A DNA stretch of 64,000 nucleotides from NCBI RefSeq assembly GCF_963678635.1, contig NC_087062.1, forward strand, positions 58,730,129-58,794,128, written 5' to 3'. The DNA comes from Symsagittifera roscoffensis (Eukaryota > Xenacoelomorpha > Acoela > Convolutidae). The notes under the pieces are model-generated. The model was given only the letters and a program-made list of their open reading frames with translations. It did not search any database and had not been told where the DNA came from. Every line of letters begins with the position of its first letter. The stretch's first letter is position 1. Of the stretch, positions 35,106 through 48,500 are shown piece by piece. The position numbers and the translations under genes were made by a program.

Positions 35106-36363
35106 TCCACTAAATTCATCGACTCAAAATTTTTAAAAGTTTTAAGCGAATAAGTTTCAAAACTAAATTATGTATCACAAACCATTTAGCCCTTTAAATT
35201 GACCAAAAAATTGACTAGTCTAATAAAAGGTTCAAAAATGATTTAAAAAAAAGGTAAATACACGATGCCAACGGCAATAAATTTACAAATTGCATGAGTA
35301 AATCAACAACTTTTAACTACAACTGAACTTGCTTCCAGCACAGGAAAACTCCGTGACGAGGCAACTAAGCTGACAAAGCACAAGGAGTAAAACGAAAGTC
35401 AAACAATTAAACTTTTCCAAAAAAAAATGAAATTCAAGCATATTTCAAACATAAGGGTCGTTAAAGAATTCAAATCCCAAGCCTTTGAGTGCAATAACGG
35501 CCGCTTTACTTCTAAATCAACTAATTAAAAAACATATTTTACCACGAAAACTGTTCCCCTACTAAAGTCGAACCTACGCCATTGACCACCTACAGCTTTG
35601 GACTATTTTCCACTTTCCCCCAACCGGTGCATTTCAGTATTGAAAACAAATTTTACGCTGTCATGATATGAAATTTTGCATGGTGAATACAGTTGGTCTT
35701 CATATCTTACATCGTAACATCACGCACTCAGCCATAATAACATGCAAGACAACTGAGAAAATAAAAATTTTAAATGTAGGGGTGGTGAAGTGGATAGAGC
35801 CCAGCTTTGGAGTCTACTGCCTCAGCAGTTCAGCTATAAGAGCACGCTGTCATCCAAATACCAGTTATTAATAGATTGGCTGGTATTTATCAAATGTTCA
35901 TACATACACTAACTTTGGAATGTTTGAGAAAGTGGCGCTAATTTATGCGAGTTGGGTTAGAAAAAATTAGATCCGTAGTATAACAATCGTTTGCTTGAGT
36001 AGATAGCGACTTTGGTTGAAAAATTGCGAAGTGGCCATATAAAACTTCACTCTGTGTAATTAAGCTGCTAGTATCTTGTTCCTTGAGTTTTCCTAAGCGC
36101 ACACCTGCAACCACAGGACGTCTCAACTGTTTTATATTTTGGCTGGCAAATATTTTTTTTTGAACATTCTGAGATACGGCAACCGTCTATCTTTGATATT
36201 TTTTAACCCTTGGTACAAAAATGAAGTTACGTTTCAACAATGCTTGCGCATCAACAACGATAGTTCCACTTTGAGAGCAACTATGCATGCTAATAATTGC
36301 AAGAACTGCCTGTCGTCATCCAATCGCTCAACCTAGCGCATAATATTAATATCAGAGAAACAT

Positions 36364-36369
36364 TTATTA
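36364..36369 (-). terminator. Poly(A) signal of Exo70
   Basis: AATAAA on the minus strand, about 110 bp after the Exo70 stop codon (36477-36479). Position and spacing suit the end of the 3' UTR; the site itself is not proven. Confidence 0.5.
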
Positions 36370-36476
36370 TTAATTAATATAAAAATAAAACTTTGATAGA
36401 TGGCCTTTAAATAATGTCCGATGAACAGCTCAAGCTTTCCCATGCTTGGCTCAATGTTAGCAGTTTAAATTGTCTT

Positions 36477-36579
36477 CTATATTCTATATCCGTAGCACTC
36501 GTCAATTGCTCGCACCAGACTATCTGGAGTAAATTTCACGTACTTCTCCCTGAACTTCGTGAATGGCAGCTGATGGTAC
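36477..36579 (-). CDS. EXOC7: Exo70 exon 17 (last): membrane-binding C-terminus and stop
   Basis: Acceptor GTTTCAG at 36580; enters phase 2 to complete Glu. Encodes Y-H-Q-L-P-F-T-K-F-R-E-K-Y-V-K-F then helix S-L-V-R-A-I-D-E-C and TAG. It matches the family end including the K-Y-x-K basic pair. Without this exon the frame of exon 16 would run to a false stop at 37515. Confidence 0.9.
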
Positions 36580-39500
36580 CTGAAACATGCATGGATGGAA
36601 GATTTGTTTGCAGAGAGTCGTTTCAAAACGATTAAGATGATTTATACGCAGAGGCGAAACTACACTTTACTAACACACAAAAAAATCAAACTTGAGCTCT
36701 AAAAAACAGCAAAAAGAAAAATGCAAGAAAAAATCAAATATGCCTTGAAATCAATTCGAAAAAACAAAAACTTCAAAAACTACTCGATTCGAAATCGAAC
36801 CTTTATCCCAAGACTCGCATCCCTTAACCATTTAGCTATGGCATCTTTCGCATACTTCCTAAACTCTATTCTCAGATATCAGACAGCAAAGAATGCGCTT
36901 TAAAAATCGGATATAGTTCATTTAGTTAATTGAAATCAAATCCCTTTCGACTAATTCCATTTTGAACACTTTTGAAATGCCCATTCCGTCGTCAAAATTT
37001 CAGAGCGATCATGATTAAGAATCGGTTATACAGCTGAACTAATTTAGGCAAGCGCCTGTTCAGCAGAAACAAAATAAGTTAACTCATACAAAATTACGAG
37101 AACCCGAAGTTTAAAGCATGTAGAATAGCCCACATCCACTTACATCGATATCCAATTCCGCAATTGCAAGTAGTTGAAGACGAGAGATGGTGCCGGTTAA
37201 TTAACGTTAATAGAGACTACAAAATGTCGAAAAGGTGTCAGTGAGCTCCAGCCGACAAAAAAAAATGACTTTTGAAAAATGTAACTATTGAGTATCAAAA
37301 AATTAATTTTCAAGTTTCTTGATTTCAAGAATTTTATATGATGAAAAAATGTCTGATAACTTTTCACTCAATTCGAGGTAGCTGAATCAATATGTACTTT
37401 TGCTGGGATTTACGTCCAAAAGTAAAAGTCAATGCTTTGTTTCAGCCATTAGCACTCGAGTTATGGAAGAGCTTAACTTGCCGTTTTGAATTGACCTTGA
37501 AAAAAAAGGACCGATCAAATAACACTGCTACCGCAAGGTGGATTGCGTGCAACAGGTGGAAGTGATACTAACTCGTTGTAGAACTTGGCATATGGCTGTA
37601 CAATGATAGTCTCAATTTCTGCCCTGATGTCTTCGTAGGCCGCCTGACTGGGAATGGAAAGTGTCTTGTGTAAGTTAGTGACCACTTCGAAGTCAGTGTT
37701 GAAGGTACTGAACAGGTTCTTCAGACTCTCGCGCTCCACGTCTGTCATCTTAAACACATCCAAAAACAATAAATTAAATAACAAAGCTTGCAGTATTCAG
37801 CTAAATAAAGAGCAGCAAAATATACTGATGTATCATTCACACTTAGACAGTTCTGCAGGCATTGAAAAGATAAGGACAAAATTTAAAATCAATTATTAAT
37901 TTTGAAAACATTTTGAAATTATCAACTTTTTGTGACACGAAGCTAATTCTTCAAACGAACTATCACCTTTCATTTTGAGCGTAATACTTAGATTCTAGTC
38001 ATATCCTAGATTCTAGACATATGGCGAGCACACTGTGATTGTGACTAGCTTAAACTCAGTTGTCATCCAATGCTCTATCGTTCAACAGCCCGATCAGTCG
38101 TATCACTGACCTTGATTTGATCAAGTCGTCCAGTATTAATCTTGTCTTTGTACACTTTCAGTTCACTTGGTGCAATATTCGGTTTTCTGTTTAGGTTATT
38201 ATTCAGTTTTCTCCAGCTAAAACACGATTAATCGATCAGATCGTACACTTGAAAGTGCTCTGAATTGATGCATGTGCATTTCCAATAAACATTGCCAACT
38301 GACAGTTGGAAAAGAGTAATTAACGGAAGGAAACTGAAAAAAAACTTACTTGTTTTTCTAAAAAATCTTCAACTTTTGAGTTTCGAAGAAAAAAATAGAT
38401 GGCGTTAAAGCTCTTTGAATATATATAACAATTTAATATGGGCACTTTGTTCTTAAAATTAACTCAATTTGAGAAAACTGGATCCTAATTTGAGAAAACT
38501 GGGAATTCTGATAATTAACTTCCATTTTGGAAATTAGAAATGGATCACGTTTATGGTGACCTTTACAATTTTGCTGTTCGATACTGGAGCTTGCCTTCCT
38601 TTTAACAATGGTAATGCACTGAACTTGAAAAGAAATCACGAATCAAACCGCCAAATTTTTCCTGTAAAAAAATCACCAAGACCTATTAAGAGTACTCACT
38701 ACTTTCATTACTCTTAAAATTAGAAACATAGCCAACAGACAGTTATGAATTGCTTTTTGAAAAAATCTCACTTTCGAAGAAAAAAGATGATCTAAAAGCT
38801 CTTTGAATTTCTAGAAAATTCATAATTCACACTTTTTTGATAAAATTTACCCCATTTGATAAACTAGACGAATAGAATATTTTTTTATTCCGCTGGGAAA
38901 ACTGCAAATTAAAATCCAATTTCAAAATTAGAAGTCGATTAGTTTTGTTTTTCGTGACATTTACACTTTTGCTGTTCGATAGTGGAGTTTGCCTTCCTTT
39001 CAACAAATGAAATGAACTCAACTTATAAAGAACTCAAGTTAAAAAGAAATCTAAAGTCCACCCGCGAAAAATCAAACTTGAGCGTAAACGAATTTTATAA
39101 GACATTCCTGAAAAAAAAAACATACAAAATCATTAGCACCTGTATAAGAATACTCAATTGATGACAAGGAGACGAGTCTGATCCAGACAGTGAACTTATT
39201 AGGCAATTGTAAGGGACAGTAAAGCAAAAAAAAACAAGCAAGGCACTCAATTAGAAGAAATTGATAAGCCGAATGATGAGTCACTATTTATTACAGCAAT
39301 CATATTTTCGTTCGATTTGATGGCAGGCAAATTGTGAAAACGTTAATCGTTTCCCGACAAAATGTCTTCAATTTGTCTGTTTAGCTCGTTAAAAAATTCA
39401 CTGTCTAGATCAGATCCTTCTCCTGATCATTCACCGAATACTGACTACGTTCATGACTGTGAAAAACGAAAGAGAAAACTGGATCACAAGGTGTAATTTT

Positions 39501-42500
39501 TATATAGCTTGGAAACCCGATAATTAAATAGCATTTTACAAATAAGAAGTCAACCACATTTTTTGTGACTTTTGCACACGTGGAGTATTCACTCCTTTTA
39601 ACAAAGGAAATGAAGTGAACTTGAAATTACAGAGGCGAAGTCGCACTTCGCACGCACAAATAAAAATATGACCGATAACTCTACTGGGAAAAACTGAACT
39701 GAGTATAACTTTGAGTCTACAAAATTTCTTATGTGACGCACGCCAATTGTGAGTCTACATAATCGCTAAGTGACGCAAGCCAATTATGGCGCTTTAGCAG
39801 TACCAGTCAATTAAAAAAAAAATTACCAACTAACATACCTCAATTTATAGAGCGGACGCTTTTAGCTAGTATACGAAAAAGTTCATTGCAAACATCCGAC
39901 CCTGCCCAGGTTCCAACCCTCTTATGTTGTTGCGGGTCTCTTTCCCTACCTCTACCCTACAAATCCATGATACCTTGAAACTAAAGTGCTATTTGTAATA
40001 TAATAGTCGGTTTATATCCTTAGCATTGGCTGTACTTAATAGCTGGTTATTGATCAAAATGAACACTTTCAAAATGAACACATTTTGTCGCTACAATATT
40101 TGCGTCGCAACAATATTTGCGACTTAGGTTGGAAAAAAGAGATTTCATACTATCACACAAGCTTTGCTTGTGTAATTATAAGACAAACCGCGAAAAAAAA
40201 TTGAGCCTTAACAATAAGACTTTTCCTTAAAAAAAACATAAAACATCATCGCGACCTATATATGAATCTGATCAACTTTCATCGGCTCTTAAAAAGCAGA
40301 CTTCGCTCATTTACAATAAAACACTAAATTTCATTTAGTGCTTAGAAGCATAAAATAAATATCGTAATATTCAGGGGTGGAAAAGACTTTTGTTATCACT
40401 TACCAGGACATGAAGTCCATTCGGATGACCTGCACATTTCTAGCAATGGCTTCCTGCACAGGTTCACAACAAGAGATCTCTGCCACGTCAAATCTATAAA
40501 AGGACACCGGACGTTTTGAATCAATTACAACCCACGCGTATGTCAAATGCGTCTTTTGAATTGTGAAAACAAATCACATTCCAGATATCAGTCACGAAAA
40601 AATTGATTTTGACTATGTGCAATTGAGCCGATCCAAGAAGAACATTCGAGCATGTAAAACCTAAACAAATACCAAAAAATTTATGGCGGACACTTTTTTG
40701 ATGAAAATAACCCAATTGGAGAAAACTGGATCAATAGGTATAATTTTATTTTTGCTGGGAAATCTGATAATATAATTCAATTTTCGAAATTAGAAGTCGA
40801 TGATCTTTTTCAAGACCTTTATATTTTCGCTGTTCGATACTGGAGTTTACCTTCCTTTTACACATATGTGGATCTCCGCTTCGCAAACACTAGCCAGCAT
40901 AAGATAAAAAAAAAGTAGCTCTAGAGTTCTAAAAAGTGCAATAAGTAAAAATAAGCCTCGAATTAGTAAAACTTCGGCATCTCGGATTCCAACCTACGAC
41001 CTTCTGCGACCTAAAAGCTAAGAGTCTCACACACTAACCACTCAGCCACGCACGTATGAAGTTTGCCTTCCTTTTAACAAACGAAAATAACTGAACTTAA
41101 AATCAAAATTCAAACCGCGAAAAACCAAATTTGAGCCGGAATAAATTTTAAGACTTTTTCTGAAAGAAAAACAAAAAGTCACCACAGCCTATACAAGAGT
41201 CTTCACTACGTTCTCATAGACTCTTAATAACATAATCTCAAGGGTAGGAAGCTACCTTTTGATTGAGTCGAGAACGAAATTGAGGTTGTTGAAAATGAAC
41301 AATTTGTCTCTGTTGTCATCCATGGGAGTGCTCTTCGACAGCGCTGGACTCAGCTTACTACACAGACAGCCTTAAAAACCAGTCAATTAATAACCAAACA
41401 ATTATGCTTTTGATGACTCTTACCGAGCAAGGAAAAACAAAGGCCCGGAAAACTTCGAGCGTACTATAGCTGAATGATGAAATTTCTTTAGATTATTCAT
41501 TGATTATATAACATACTGAACAGTGATGATATGATTTCGCGTTCTCTCGTAGCATCCATCTGGTAAAACTCTCTTGGTAAAAACTGTGGTTTCCCAGAAT
41601 TATCTCCAGTCAATACCGCAGAAGCCACCCGAGCCAGTTCCGAGTTGGAGCTGAAGTTCACAATTACGGCATACAGGCTTCTGTAGAAGAGGATGAGATC
41701 CAAATATGTCATTGACTGAAACACAAGGCAAAATTGGTGAATAATAGGCAGCGCCTAGCTACTGGAAACAGGAAACACGTTGCCTGTTTACAAATATTGC
41801 ACATTTCCAGTTGCCCTGACACATTTAGTCAGTCATGTCGAGAAAACAAAACAGAACAGAGAAGGTAAAATGAAATCAATTTTCAATAGCCTAGCTACAG
41901 GAAACAGGGAACACGTTGCCTGTTTAAAAACATTTCACATTTCTAGTTACCCGGACACATTTAATCAGTCATGTCAAGAAAACAAAACAGAACAGAGAAG
42001 GTAAAATGAAATCAATTTTCAATAGCCTAGCTACTGGAAACAGGTAACACGGTGCCTGTTTACAAATATTGCACATTTCCAGTTGCCCTGACACATTTAA
42101 TCAGTCATGTCGAGAAAACAAAACTGAACAGAGAAGGTAAAATGAAATCCATTTTTAATAGCCTAGCTACAGGAAACAGGAAACACGTTGCCTGTTTACA
42201 ATTATTGCACATTTCCAGTTGCCCTGACACATTTAATTAGCCATGTCGAGAAAACAGGACAGAACAGAGAAGGTAAAATGAAATAAATTTTCAATAGCCT
42301 AGCTAGTGGAAACAGGGAACACGTTGCCTATTTACAAATAATGCACATTTCCAGTTGCCCTGACACATTTAATCAGTCATGTCGAGAAAACAAAACAGAA
42401 CAGAGAAGGTAAAATTAAATACATTATCAACAGCCTAGCTATAGGAAACAGGGAACACGTTGCCTGTTTACAAATATTGCACATTTCCAGTTACCCGGAC

Positions 42501-45500
42501 ACATTTAATCAGTCATGTCGAGAAAACAAAATAGAACAGAGAAGGTAAAATGAAATCAATTTTCAATAGCTTAGCTACTGGAAACAGGGAACACGTTGCC
42601 TATTTACAAATATTGCACATTTCCAGTTGCCCTGACACATTTAATCAGTCATGTCGAGAAAACAAAATAGAACAAAGAAGGTAAAATGAAATCAATTTTC
42701 AATAGCCTAGCTAGTGGAAACAGGGAACACGTTGCCTGTTTACAAATATTGCACATTTCCAGTTGCCCTGACACATTTAATCAGTCATGTCGAGAAAACA
42801 AAACAGAACAGAGAAGGTAAAATTAAATCCATTATCAATAGCCTAGCTACAGGAAACAGGGAACACGTTGCCTGTTTACAAATATTGCACATTTCCAGTT
42901 GCCCTGACACATTTAATCAGTCATGTCGAGAAAACAAAATAGAACAGACAAGGCAAAATGAAATCAATTTTCAATAGCCTAGCTACAGGAAACAGGGAAC
43001 ACGTTGCCTGTTTAAAAATATATCACAATTCTAGTTGCCCTGACACATTTAATCAGCCATGTCGAGAAAACAAACAGAACAGAAGGTAAAATGAAAACAA
43101 TTTTCAATAGCCTAGCTACAAGAAACAGGGAACACGTTGCCTGTTTACAAATTTTGCACATTTCCAGTTGCCCTGACACATTTAATCAGTCATGTCGAGA
43201 AAACAAAACAGAACAGAGAAGGTAAAATGAAATCCATTTTCAATAGCCTAGCTAGAGGAAACAGGGGACACGTTGCCTGTTTACAAATATTGCACATTTT
43301 CAGTTGCCCGGACACATTTAATCAGTCATGTCGAGAAAACAAAAAAAAACAGAACAGAGAAGGTAACATGAAATCCAAGTTCAATAGCAAAAACAACAGC
43401 CAATCGAAGAGTGGAAAAGAGTAATGAACGCAAGTGTACATAAAAAAAATACTGACTTTGTTGAAAAATCTCCAACTTTAAATTTCGAAGAAAAAATAGA
43501 TGCCCTTTAAGCGCTTCGAAATTCTAGAACGAACTATGATTGGCGCTTTTTTGATAACATTAACCCAACTTGAGAAAACTGGATCAACAGGTAAAGTTTT
43601 TATTCCGCTGAAAATCTAAAAATTAAATTCCACTTTCGAAACTACAAATCGTTCACGTTTTTTGCGCCATTTCCACGTTTGTATTTGGAGAGTGCTATTT
43701 ACGTCACTTTCAGCAGATACATTTCAATTGAACTCAAAAAGTGCATATATACCCAAGTGCATTCATACATTTGTAGTTATTAGAGCATTCTAAGACTTTT
43801 CCTAAGAAAAAACAAAAAAAAATTAGCAAGACCTTTATAAGAGTCATCGCTACGTTCATTACTCTTAAAAGCTTGAAAACAGAACACTCAAACGAGACGC
43901 TCAAAACTCTATTTTTCTCTCAGCTCAACCAAATTCTTCAACTTAAGGTAATTTGTTTTCTTGACTGGGTTAAGACATCAAATTTCCCATTATGTTACAG
44001 TATTTTTCTACACTGCGTTTTGTCATCTACACTGATTATAATTTCTAACTGGCTGCATATTCATCCGTATCTTACATTTCCATACCTTGACTGTGAGCTC
44101 GTCTACTGTCGCATCAACAGGGACGACTCGGTTCTCACTCTGAAACAAAAACAATCAACTAGCCTAAATTCGTAAGATTTTTTTTCCGCCATAAGCTCAT
44201 AGCGACAGTTAGAAAAGTGCCAATGAACTCAAGGAGACAAAAAATGATTGATTCTTGTTTTAATGTTGATCTTTCTTTAAAAAATTGCATCCGCTTAAAG
44301 CTATTAGAAATTTTATGATAGAAATTTTTTATTGATAACCTAGATAACCCAATTTGAGAAAACTGGATCCATAGCAATCTGCAATGTCATGGGCATTAAC
44401 AGCATGAACGTTGACTTGTTTGTAAAGCACTCGGGATAGTTTGAAGGAAAAAACCGCGCGATCTTTGGAAGTGTCTTGGCTTAATTGACATTTAAGGGGT
44501 TCTATAAAATAAGATTTTTTCCTCTGATAAACGACGGCGTGTTAATCCTTTCTTAAAAACGCTCATTTTTAAAAGGCTTAAATAATGATAAATCAGCGAG
44601 CTTAAGAAAAAGAATCAGTAGGTTTCTGTGATCAAAAATTTTCACGTGAAAAAAGTCTAATACACGTTTCAACACACTTGCTCTCCCAAATACAATGATA
44701 TAAGGCAATGAACGCGCGAAAACAATTGCGCATGCTATTACCGAAGATATTCGGTCCTTCAAATTGTTTCATAATGACCGAACTCTCATTCTAGTACCTT
44801 GGTTCTGCAGCACGTTGTGGGTTCACGCATGCACCAGTAGATAAAAATACTCACCTTTATGTTCTCGTAGAAGACGTCTAAACAGAACTTGAGCGCATCC
44901 GTCACTTTTCTATACAAAAACAGAAGCTCTTTTTGCATAGTTGGCGATATACGAGTCTGATTTGAGTTAAGGTCTGATTCCGAGGTGGCCAGACCGGAGA
45001 CGAAGAACTTCAGTCTGATAAACTCTGCTAGGGGGAAGAGACATTGAATGGGCCTCAAATCAGTCTTCGCATTCTTCATCCGGGCAGTACACACGCCAAT
45101 GAGCTTCTGAAATAATAAAGCAAATAAAACTTTAGAATAAATCACAATTTTAAATTTCCCATAAAACTAACATGAAAATGGCAAGTAGTGTCAAGCTACA
45201 AGAGGCTTGATCCAATTTTGACAGCGATCGCAAGTTTTTCCAACTCCCAGGAGACAATCACTTACAGATTTCATGCCAACGTAGCGTGGAGAAATCTAGA
45301 GGTACCACGAACTCACCTCAATATCAAAACGCAATTTCTTAGCTGTTTCTTTGCACAGCGCTTCATAAGCTTGAGACACTTTGTTTCGTGGAACAATTTC
45401 ACCAACTAGTTGAAACTCATTCTAAACAACAATCATCAGAGCTTCAACTAATAACTCTCTCTAATCTGCATTATTTGTCATGCTATTTCATATTTTTTAG

Positions 45501-48500
45501 CTTTAGTTTACTCACAACTGCGAGTACATGAAACGCGGAGATTATCTGCACGTAAACCATCACATCCACGTCACTCAGAGAAGGATCGGGTAAGAACGAA
45601 TTTTTCTGCTCTGAAACAAGAAAAGAATATTATCAGGTATCTATGGATCAAACAAACGAACTCATACTGATGTTTGACTACTTTGCAACTGGTTGCAAAA
45701 CTCGTTCAAGCTACATAACAATGGCAGGCGGAGCAATAAGCAGAATGGTCCAAGTGCAGAATGGGTCCAAGAGCAGAAAAACAGAAAAATATTGACTTAT
45801 TTTGGTTTATTCGGGCTAATTGATAAAACAATTATTAGAATCGTCAAAAATTACCAAGAAAACGAATAAATTATGCATGAATTGACTAATTTCATTAAGT
45901 GTTTTATTACATTTTTTTTAAAAGTTCTTGATTAAATTACTCAAATTATGCATAAAATGTTCATTGCTTAGGTATTACTGACATTTCTGATAATTAATTT
46001 ACAGATTAGCTAATAAAAGCTTTCTGTTTTTCTGCTCTTGGACCCATTCTGCTCTTAGACCATTCTGCTTACTGACTGGCTACCATAACAATGTCATCAA
46101 CACAATGATAATAGACTCCACTCCAAAGGATGACTCCCGACTCAAGCAGCTTACATGAACCTTCTCTTATATTATAAAAGACAACGTGAAATACATTCAC
46201 TTAAAGAAGATCATGTGAAAATGAGCAATTGTCGAACTACAAGAATGCTCATAATGAAAGTCAAACTGAACAGTTGGCAATGACAATTAGATCATGTCAC
46301 AAAATCAGCAAGATTTCTTCTTTTTATGTATGTCCCGTACCACCTGAGATAACTTCATAAATTTCCTCTATTATTATAACTTTGAAACAAACACAGGTCA
46401 CGCGACTATTAAAAAAAACGGCACATTCTGACAAAAGAACGCCAATTTCACATGGACCAGCTTACTTTTACATGCTTGAAATACTTTCATTTCGCTGCTA
46501 GAAAAACGATGCACTAAGCCATTGTGATTACCATGACATGATTATCATGTCTATGATTATCATTTGTGTGAATGATGATGTTTTTTGTTAGCTGAGCATA
46601 TATCAGAGCACCAGAATGAGACAGCGGCATGGCTCCACTGACAAGTGGCATAGCGCTGAGTGTGGTGGTCACTACCCCTGCTGTCTCTGAGGCCATTTTG
46701 TGGACGACATCTCCCGTGCCCACTACTACATCAGTGGTGAGCACTCCTACCTTCTTAACCCCGCCCACCCCAGTGTCAATTACATTCGAAATACCATCGG
46801 CCGCTTTGCCCAGCAGCGAGCCCATTATCGTGTCATTTCCTAATGCCATAAAACTATTTAAATAAATGCCCTGCGTCACGCGGCTTAGTCCCATACAATT
46901 TTCAAATGTAAGGCCCATACAATTTCCGAAAGACAAGGCCATACAGCCAAGCCATACTACTTTCGAAACATGAGAACATAGAAGTTTTTGAAACACAAGG
47001 CCAACAAATTTACGAAACTTAAGGCCATACAATTTTCAAGCAAAACAAAAAACAATTATTTTATTATTTTTAGCTAAAAATGAAGGATGTTTCACCTTAT
47101 AGCTCTGCTATTGTCCAGAATCTTTTTTGATTAGAACTTTTTTCAAACAGAGGGAAAAAGAAACAACAACGCTTAAAACTTTCGTCTATTTCATAAACAA
47201 AGCTCATTTAAAATTCGTTGGATTTTTCAATCACTCCAATTACCATTTGCTTAATTTCGATTCACCTGGAGACTGTAAATTTCTATATTACAACAGAAAA
47301 ACTGTTCCGTGATACAGACAACAAAAAAATCTGGTTATGGTTGATAGGGAGACGTAATTCGCTTTAAACCAAACATGTGCTGATAGCTTACTAAGAAAAA
47401 GGATGCGGAATGCAAGTTGAACGTAACTCGTTGGAATCCAAAATTTATAAGAATGTTGACAAGAAAAATTCTTGAGCGCCTCTGTACAACTATTACATAG
47501 AGGCGCAGCTTCGCTTCGCACACACAAGCGAGAACACAGCAAAAAAGCAGCTCTAGAAAGTGCAATAAGAAAAATAGAAATAAGTCTCGAATTAGCAAAA
47601 ACTCGGCTAGGTCCAGGATTCGATCTGCGACCTACTGCAATCAAGCGATTTTGAATCTCATCCACTAACCACTCAGTCACGCACGCTTAACCACCGACAA
47701 ACACTAGTCACGAATAAAGCAGCTATATATGCTAATAAATTGCCAATGTAATTCAGCAAAAGCGGCACAAAATTTAAATAGAGATACGAGATACATTGAG
47801 TTGAAAAATTTCTGAAATCGAGTTTTCATTATTGTTATGTTGTTTGAAACAAATCACTTTTTTCGGTTCATTTGATGAATTAAAAATGCATCAACTGTGT
47901 TTACTTATCATAATTCGAATATCAAAGCACATGCTATCAGAAAGCTGACATGCTATCAATAGTGGCACCAATATTTGCTTTTTAGGATAGAAAAAATAAA
48001 GAAATTCTTAATAATACACTGAGCTGACGCTAATGTAAAGAGATAACATCTACTGGAGTAATTTCCAAGAAAGTTCAAGGGACTGACCTAATCCTACGGA
48101 CTCCATGTGCACAGAGGGATTGACTCCGACTGTTCGTACCAATCTGCTTCTATATCGCTGATGATACCTTGGAACACGCGGCAGCTCTAAACAATTCACC
48201 TCTGATAACTATCAAAAACTAAAAGAATGACAGAAGGATATAAAAACTGAAGAGCATAACAAATGATGAAGAACTTCAAATATAAAATATCACAATCTAT
48301 TCAAATTAGAACTCTAATTCAAATATTCCCCGCTATTTTCATAGCATTTTCGGGGGTTCATTTAAATCACTTTTAAATGAAGTGCTTAACTGGATCTGAA
48401 CTCAAAAATTGATTTCGAATGACAAAATCTTTAGAACGATTTTTCGACGTTTCACTGACAAATAACTCAAGACCTAGAAAATAGATTAATCACTTGTTTT

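Noticed and set aside
35775..35860. tRNA-like sequence (GGTGGTGAAGTGGATAGAGC)
   Set aside because: Resembles an A-box region, but no B-box or cloverleaf follows; may be a SINE head but unsupported.
37160..37260. Exon-like minus-strand stretch with acceptor and GTAAGT donor (reads L-Q-L-L-A-I-A-E-L-D-I-D)
   Set aside because: It lies in Exo70 intron 16; insertion would break alignment, and no other gene context was found.
37515..37572. In-frame extension of Exo70 exon 16 to a stop, giving a shorter C-terminus
   Set aside because: A donor at 37572 and a phase-matching exon at 36579-36477 restore the family's conserved end including the K-Y-x-K patch.
39840..39930. Possible tRNA/SINE head with GGTTCCAACCC
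   Set aside because: Only the B-box-like word is present; the A-box half is not recognisable.
41780..43424. Series of similar open frames with repeated V-A-L-T-H-L-I-S-H-V-E-K-type peptides
   Set aside because: They are translations of the 136-bp minisatellite; the unit is not a multiple of three and the frames change from unit to unit.
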